33,709 nucleotides of DNA from Dactylosporangium siamense. GTDB taxonomy: Bacteria > Actinomycetota > Actinomycetes > Mycobacteriales > Micromonosporaceae. The stretch covers positions 1-33,709 of the forward strand of contig NZ_BONQ01000207.1 of the NCBI RefSeq assembly GCF_016862795.1. The letters run 5' to 3'. Position numbers and translations under genes: made by a program. The notes beneath the pieces are model-generated. The model was not told where the DNA came from, ran no database searches, and saw only the letters and a program-made list of their open reading frames with translations. Numbering within the stretch: position 1 is the stretch's first letter; every line of letters starts with the position of its first letter. Of this stretch, positions 29,725 through 33,709 are shown piece by piece.

Positions 29725-30620
29725 GCGAGGTGCTCGCCCGGCGCTACGGCCGGCTCGTCAGGATGTATCCGCGGGCCTACCGCACCACCCACGGGGACGA
29801 GATCGTCGACACGCTGATGGCCGTGGCCCGGCCCGGTCAGCGCCGGCCCGACGTGCGCGAGACCGTGGCCCTGGCCGTCGAGGCGACGAAGCTGCGCGCG
29901 GCCGGCATCGTCAGCGGCGGCCCGGTGTGGTGGCTCGACGGGCTGCACATGGCGACGTTCCTGCTCGCGCTCGGCGCCCTCGCCACGGCCGTGGGCCAGA
30001 CCTGGTTCCAGGGGCACTACGTCGTCTGGCCGGTGCTGCTGGCCGCGGTGGTCGTCGCGCTGCTGATCGGCAGGCCCTGGCTCGCGCTGCCGTTCGCGCT
30101 CGTCGCGGTCTTCGCCGTCAGCCGCCTGCACCTGCGCAAGGTCTGGCCGTCGCTGGACGAGCTGCCGCCGTTCTCGCCGCAGCCGGCCACGCGGGCGGAG
30201 CTCGCGCCCTGGCTGACCCTGCTCGTCGGGGTGATCGCGCTGGGCGTCCTGTCCCGGCGCGGCAAGCTGCGCCGTCGGTCGTGGTGGTGGCTCGCGGTGC
30301 CGGTGGCCGCGTTCGCCGCCCGCCAGGCGTCGATCGCCTGGCCCGCGTCGCCCGGGTGGGTGGCCGCCGTGGCGATCGGCCAGATCGCCCTGCTGAGCCT
30401 CGCGCTCGGCTGGACCGTGATCACCCGGGACGCCCGGTGGGCACCGGCCGCGGTGGTGTTCTTCGCGCCCGACGCGGTCTGGCTGCGCTACAACCGGTGG
30501 ACCGACCCGAGCCCGCTGGGCCTCACCTACTGGGGGATCGTCGGGGTGCTGACGCTCGCGATCGTGGTCGCGGCGGCGTGGCCGAGGCGGCGCCGCCGGC
30601 CCGCGCAGACGACCAGCTGA
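29721..30620 (+). CDS. Integral membrane protein of the PadR operon
   Basis: A 299-residue membrane protein with an amphipathic N-terminal cytoplasmic region (RRYGRLVRMYPRAYRTTHGDEIVDTLM), reminiscent of HAAS-like domains seen beside PadR genes, then about eight hydrophobic spans: around LLALGALATAVGQTW, VLLAAVVVALLIG, ALPFALVAVFAV, LTLLVGVIALGVL, WLAVPVAAFAAR, AAVAIGQIALLSLALG, AAVVFFAPDAVW and GVLTLAIVVAAAW. It has no known catalytic motif. It is translationally coupled to PadR and probably senses or causes envelope or drug stress. The next gene is convergent 24 bp away. Confidence 0.85.
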   Translation: MSEVLARRYGRLVRMYPRAYRTTHGDEIVDTLMAVARPGQRRPDVRETVALAVEATKLRAAGIVSGGPVWWLDGLHMATFLLALGALATAVGQTWFQGHYVVWPVLLAAVVVALLIGRPWLALPFALVAVFAVSRLHLRKVWPSLDELPPFSPQPATRAELAPWLTLLVGVIALGVLSRRGKLRRRSWWWLAVPVAAFAARQASIAWPASPGWVAAVAIGQIALLSLALGWTVITRDARWAPAAVVFFAPDAVWLRYNRWTDPSPLGLTYWGIVGVLTLAIVVAAAWPRRRRRPAQTTS

Positions 30621-30644
30621 TCCGGGCCCGCCGGCGCACCCCTG

Positions 30645-31370
30645 TCACGTGCGGGGTGTGCCGGCGATGCCGTCCAGGACGGTGGTCAGGTTGCGCTCGA
30701 AGGTCTCCTCGGCGTCGAGGTGGGCACCCTCGATGACGAGCCGGGCGACGGTGGGATACCTGCCGGTGCCCAGCATGCGGGTGAGGTAGGGGCCGAGGCC
30801 GGCCTGGAAGGCGGCCACGTCGGTGCCGGTGGCGCGGGCGGTGCGCCGCTCGGTGACCTCCCGGCGGACCGCCCCGGTGATGAAGGCGTTGAGGGCGCCC
30901 AGTGCGCGCTGAAGGTCGTCGATGCCGTGCACGTGGGGGGCCTGGCTCATCGCCGCCGCGGTCGCCTCGCCCACGGCGAGCGCGTGCGGTCCCAGGTGTG
31001 GCCGGCCGCCGTGCAGGTCGGAAAACCACTCGTGCTCGAGGGCTGCGGCGCGGGTCGCGCGGGCGACGGCCAGCACCGTGGCGCGCCACTCGGCGTGCTG
31101 ACCGGCCTCGGCGATCCGGGCGTAGACGGTGTCGACCATCAGATCGAGCAGCTCGGACCGGTTGAGCACGTAGTCGTAGAGCCGCATCGGACCGACGCCG
31201 AGCTCCTTGGCGATCTTGCGGACCGACAGCCCGTCGAGGCCGTGTTCGTCGGCGACCCGGATCGCCGTGGCGGCGATCTTCGCACGGCTCAGCGGCACCG
31301 GCGCCGCCCGCGGCTGAGGCTCGGGCCGTTCCCAAACCGGCATCGGCGCGCTACCGTACGGTGTATCCAT
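30645..31370 (-). CDS. TetR/AcrR-family regulator (tetracycline-repressor type C-terminus)
   Basis: A 241-residue protein with a Pro-rich N-tail and a TetR helix-turn-helix (LSRAKIAATAIRVADEHGLDGLSVRKIAKELGVGPMRLYDYVLNRSELLDLMVDTVYARI, about 27-88). The C-terminal domain has the TetR_C layout seen in tetracycline-type repressors and in regulators of flavin monooxygenases. ATG at 31370 is chosen because TACGAT lies seven bases upstream; ATG 31379 would sit inside the operator repeat. It is divergent from the TetX-like gene with one 37-bp dyad over both promoters, hence a probable ligand-responsive repressor of that gene and itself. Confidence 0.88.
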   Translation of the reverse strand: MDTPYGSAPMPVWERPEPQPRAAPVPLSRAKIAATAIRVADEHGLDGLSVRKIAKELGVGPMRLYDYVLNRSELLDLMVDTVYARIAEAGQHAEWRATVLAVARATRAAALEHEWFSDLHGGRPHLGPHALAVGEATAAAMSQAPHVHGIDDLQRALGALNAFITGAVRREVTERRTARATGTDVAAFQAGLGPYLTRMLGTGRYPTVARLVIEGAHLDAEETFERNLTTVLDGIAGTPRT

Positions 31371-31388
31371 GAGGTACATCGTACGGTA
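31352..31388. promoter_or_regulatory. 37-bp operator between TetR and TetX-like genes
   Basis: TACCGTACGGTGTA (31352-31365) and TACATCGTACGGTA (31375-31388) are inverted copies matching at 13 of 14 positions, with a 9-bp centre. The dyad covers the TetR start and its -10 (TACGAT, 31384-31379) and the -10 of the oxidoreductase (TACGGT, 31382-31387, eight bases before ATG 31396). Each arm has an inner CGTACG palindrome. Confidence 0.8.
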
Positions 31389-31395
31389 ACGGGGG

Positions 31396-32508
31396 ATGAT
31401 GATGCGAATCGCGATCGCCGGCGGTGGCCTCGGCGGCCTGACGCTGGCCCGGATCCTGCACCGGCACGGCATCGACACGGTGGTGTACGAACGCGAGGCG
31501 GACCGATCCACCCGGGCCCAGGGCGGCATGCTCGACCTGCACCCGGAGTCCGGGCAACAGGCGCTGGCCGACGCGGGCCTCACCGGCCGGTTCCGGTCCG
31601 AGGCCCGGCCGGAGGGCGAGGAACATCGCATCCTCGACCCCGCCGGTCACGTCCTCGTGCACCACAGGCCGCAACCGGGCTCGTTCTCCGGGCGCCCCGA
31701 GATCGACCGCGCCGCACTGCGTGACCTCCTGCTCGACTCGCTCCCCCGCGACACGGTGGTCTGGCAGCGCCGGCTCGTCGCGGCGACACCACGACCCGGC
31801 GGAGGCTTCGGGCTGGCGTTCGACGGCGGCCACCGCGCCGACTGCGACGTCCTCATCGGCGCGGACGGCGCCCGCTCGGCCGCCCGGGCCCTGCTGACCG
31901 ACTCGCCGCTGTCCCCCGTGGCCACCCACGTCGAGCTGAGGATCACCGACGCCGACCGTCGCCACCCCGAGCTCGCCGAGCTGGTCGGCCCCGGAAACCT
32001 CTGGTGCATCGGCGTGCGCCGGACCCTGTCGGCGCAACGCCTCGGCGACGGCGAGATCCGGGTCGGGATCTCCCTCCCCGCGGACGACCGCCTGGACACC
32101 TACCGCAGCACATCCGCGCTGCTGGACCTGTTCGACGGCTGGGACCCCAGGCTCACCGCACTCATCGAAGCCGGCGACGGCCCGCCCATCCCACGCCTGA
32201 TCGAGGTGATGCCCACCGGCACGCGCTGGGACCACCGGCCGGGCATCACCCTCATCGGTGACGCCGCGCACCTCATGCCGCCGGTCGGCGAGGGCGCCAA
32301 CCAGGCCCTGCTCGACGCCGCCGAGCTCGCCGCCGCACTCGTGGCCGACCCCGCCGACCCCGACGCGGCGATCCGGGCCTACGAGGAGGCGATGTTCGCC
32401 AGGATCCACCCGATCGCCGAGATGTCCGCCCGGGTCCACGCGATGATGCTGTCCCCGACCGCGGCGCAGGACATCGTCCGCTTCTTCACGCCCCGGTCCG
32501 CCGCCTGA
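31396..32508 (+). CDS. TetX-like FAD-dependent monooxygenase
   Basis: A 370-residue flavoprotein monooxygenase. The FAD-binding G9-G-G-L-G-G14 is followed by VYEREADRSTRAQGGMLDLHPESGQQALADAGL, whose layout matches TetX (VYER, GG-LDLH, SGQ-AL). RPEIDRAALRDLLLDSLPRDTVVWQRRLV and ITLIGDAAHLMPPVGEGAN also resemble TetX blocks; the loop after PP is one residue shorter than in TetX. DG motif: LIGADGARS. Members hydroxylate aromatic or polyketide compounds, TetX inactivates tetracyclines. Whether this one does is unknown. Three ATG codons stand in a row (31396, 31399, 31402); GGGGG suits 31402, the -10 box suits 31396. Divergent TetR repressor. Confidence 0.85.
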   Translation: MMMRIAIAGGGLGGLTLARILHRHGIDTVVYEREADRSTRAQGGMLDLHPESGQQALADAGLTGRFRSEARPEGEEHRILDPAGHVLVHHRPQPGSFSGRPEIDRAALRDLLLDSLPRDTVVWQRRLVAATPRPGGGFGLAFDGGHRADCDVLIGADGARSAARALLTDSPLSPVATHVELRITDADRRHPELAELVGPGNLWCIGVRRTLSAQRLGDGEIRVGISLPADDRLDTYRSTSALLDLFDGWDPRLTALIEAGDGPPIPRLIEVMPTGTRWDHRPGITLIGDAAHLMPPVGEGANQALLDAAELAAALVADPADPDAAIRAYEEAMFARIHPIAEMSARVHAMMLSPTAAQDIVRFFTPRSAA

Positions 32509-32529
32509 CCCTTGTGCGGCGGCGCGCGA

Positions 32530-33410
32530 TCAGCGCGCGGCCACCGGAAGTCGACCGCGGTCGGTGCCGGGTCGGTCGAGCGCGGCGGCACGGATCGAGG
32601 CCTGGTCGACGGTCGCGGTCCGGGACTCACCGGTGCCGAGATCAGTGACCGTCACGAGCAGGATGCCGTTGGCGTCGATGTCGAAGATGACCTCGAGGCG
32701 GGGCACCCAGCCGGGGCGGGCGGGATGCCGGTGATGTCGATGGTGAGCAGCCGCCGGTTGTCCGCCGCGGCGGCGTGCTCGCCCTCCAGGACCCGGACCC
32801 GGACCGCCGACTGGCCGGCCGCGCCGGTGGTGAACAGGTGCCGGCGCAGGGTCGGAATGGTGGTGTTGCGCTCGATGAGCCGCTGCGTGCCACCGCCGGC
32901 GGTCTCCACACTCAGGGACATCGGCGCCACGTCGAGCAGCAGCAGGTCCAGGACCTTGCCGGTGAGCAGGCCCGCCTGCACGGCCGCACCGGCCACGGCG
33001 CTGGACGGGTCGAGCAGGATGCCGCAGCGCACGTTGCCCCAGGCGCTCGGGTGGGTCAGCACCACCGCACCCGGCGGCCCGCCGGCGACCCGGGCCGCCT
33101 CGCCCGCGACGGTTCGCAGCACCGCGGCGATCAGGTCGACGACGGGCACCGATCGCTCCGCCAGCCACACCGTGCCGTGATCGACGCACTGCTTCGGGTT
33201 CGGCTCCCACCCGGCCGGCGCCGACACCGCCGCGTGCTCGCCGTTGACGCCGGTCAGCAGGCCGCCGTCGACCGCGGCGAACACCCCGGAGCTGAGCAGC
33301 GGCGACACCCCGAACAGCAGTGGCCTGACCCGCCCGTCCGGCCCGGCCAGCATCGCCACGGTGTTGGACGTGCCGAAGTCGATCCCGAGCTGGTAACCAG
33401 CCGAGCGCAC
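32530..33410 (-). pseudogene. Hsp70/DnaK-like gene, internal deletion and frameshift
   Basis: GTG 33410 opens with GYQLGIDFGTSNTVAML, the phosphate-1 motif of Hsp70 ATPases, and continues to VVLTHPSAWG. The frame then jumps, in frame, to LLDPSSAVAGAAVQAGLLTG and VLDLLLLDVAPMSLSVETAGGG, a piece normally about 200 residues later: the phosphate-2 (DLGGGT) and adenosine motifs are lost (deletion point near 33025-33040). Further on, TGIPPAPAG ends in a one-base shift near 32725, after which another frame gives VPRLEVIFDIDANGILLVTVTDLGTGESRTATVDQAS to a stop at 32530. It cannot be an active chaperone. The -10 box (TACAGT) at its start is still intact, so decay appears recent. Confidence 0.85.
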
Positions 33411-33417
33411 GCCCAGC

Positions 33418-33423
33418 ACTGTA
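33418..33423 (-). promoter_or_regulatory. -10 box of the Hsp70 pseudogene
   Basis: TACAGT on the minus strand, seven bases before GTG 33410, the same spacing as in intact genes. Confidence 0.45.
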
Positions 33424-33634
33424 GGCACCCAGGCCGCCCGTGTCCCGCCACCCAGCCGAGCACCGCGGTGCCGCCGGAACTCGCCAACCCAGCGGCCGCA
33501 CGGGCGGCGCTGCACTGGGACGTGCGGCCTACTTCAGCACCGCCACCGACAGCGCGCTGGCAAAACTTCCGCCAAATCACCCGAATCAAGGCGCCAACAA
33601 GGCCCGCACCAAGGTCCAACGATCTTGGCCGCTT
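33424..33634. other. Gap without a recognised gene
   Basis: About 210 bp between the Hsp70 start and the terminal inverted repeat. Open frames here (for example 33254-33619 on the minus strand) lack family motifs. AAGGCGCC occurs near 33587 and again at 33640 within the inverted repeat. I see no promoter or gene. Confidence 0.5.
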
Positions 33635-33684
33635 GATCGAAGGCGCCGGGTGGTCGCCCGGACGACCACGGCACTCCTTCGATC
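33635..33684. repeat. 50-bp complex inverted repeat at the window end
   Basis: Three nested arms: GATCGAAGG (33635-33643) with CCTTCGATC (33676-33684), GCC (33645-33647) with GGC (33670-33672), and GTGGTCG (33650-33656) with CGACCAC (33663-33669), loop CCCGGA. As RNA or single-stranded DNA it would form a long stem with small bulges. It is not next to a gene end that can be seen here, so it may be a terminator for a gene beyond the window, a protein-binding site or a small palindromic element. Confidence 0.6.
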
Positions 33685-33709
33685 TGTGAAGGGTTTTGTC
33701 AACTGGTGG

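Overview
The window is very GC-rich and densely coded. Codon use, short gaps, leaderless genes, an LAXTG-type sorting signal and actinobacterial families (CGNR zinc-finger, DUF5937 ArsR-like, PadR, HxlR, PPOX-like proteins) all indicate an actinomycete chromosome. A methyl-accepting chemotaxis protein and a FliL homologue suggest a motile relative, perhaps zoospore-forming Micromonosporaceae; the family assignment is an inference. I see no rRNA, tRNA, CRISPR array, intact insertion sequence or prophage.

Layout. 1-5.1 kb: a YcgL-like nucleotidyltransferase, a one-domain S1 protein with a self-pairing Shine-Dalgarno leader, a divergent MFS pump/ArsR-like regulator pair, and a chemotaxis receptor. 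5.1-5.6 kb: a scar in which two head-truncated gene remnants (PlsC-like acyltransferase and TetR-like regulator) meet at a 10-bp palindrome. 5.6-8.7 kb: SAM methyltransferase, HAD hydrolase, thiamine-binding protein, M20 peptidase. 8.8-14.5 kb: two large exported proteins, an NHL/fibronectin-III surface protein with an LAVTG anchor and a subtilisin-like protease with a tryptophan pentad tail. 14.5-22.8 kb: small or hypothetical genes, many as divergent pairs: HhH, DUF402, SDR, DUF6745-like, GNAT, CGNR, class C beta-lactamase fold, MBL fold, DedA. 22.9-25.7 kb: thioredoxin 2, FliL, HxlR/SnoaL pair, GNAT, GlsB/YeaQ-type membrane protein. 25.8-30.6 kb: a secreted protein, an RtcB ligase, a PPOX-like protein and a PadR/membrane-protein operon. 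30.6-33.7 kb: a TetR/TetX-like pair, a decayed Hsp70 gene and a terminal gap holding a large inverted repeat.

The strongest pattern is regulatory. About 22 starts, including one pseudogene and one short upstream ORF, carry a TANNNT (or near) -10 hexamer only 6-9 bases (mostly 7) before the start codon, so most genes here are probably transcribed as leaderless mRNAs. In five divergent pairs the two promoters sit back to back within 11-49 bp. In the tightest (19846/19858) each -10 overlaps the other gene's start codon; in another (24472/24522) the two promoters are mirror images built into a 35-bp dyad. Genes with Shine-Dalgarno leaders are mostly the exported, membrane and redox ones.

There is no single large pathway. 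Functional units are local: regulator/pump (MFS), regulator/flavoenzyme (TetR/TetX-like), PadR/membrane protein possibly with the PPOX-like gene through a shared half-site, and HxlR with its SnoaL-like neighbour. Calls come from reading motifs by eye; no database search was possible.
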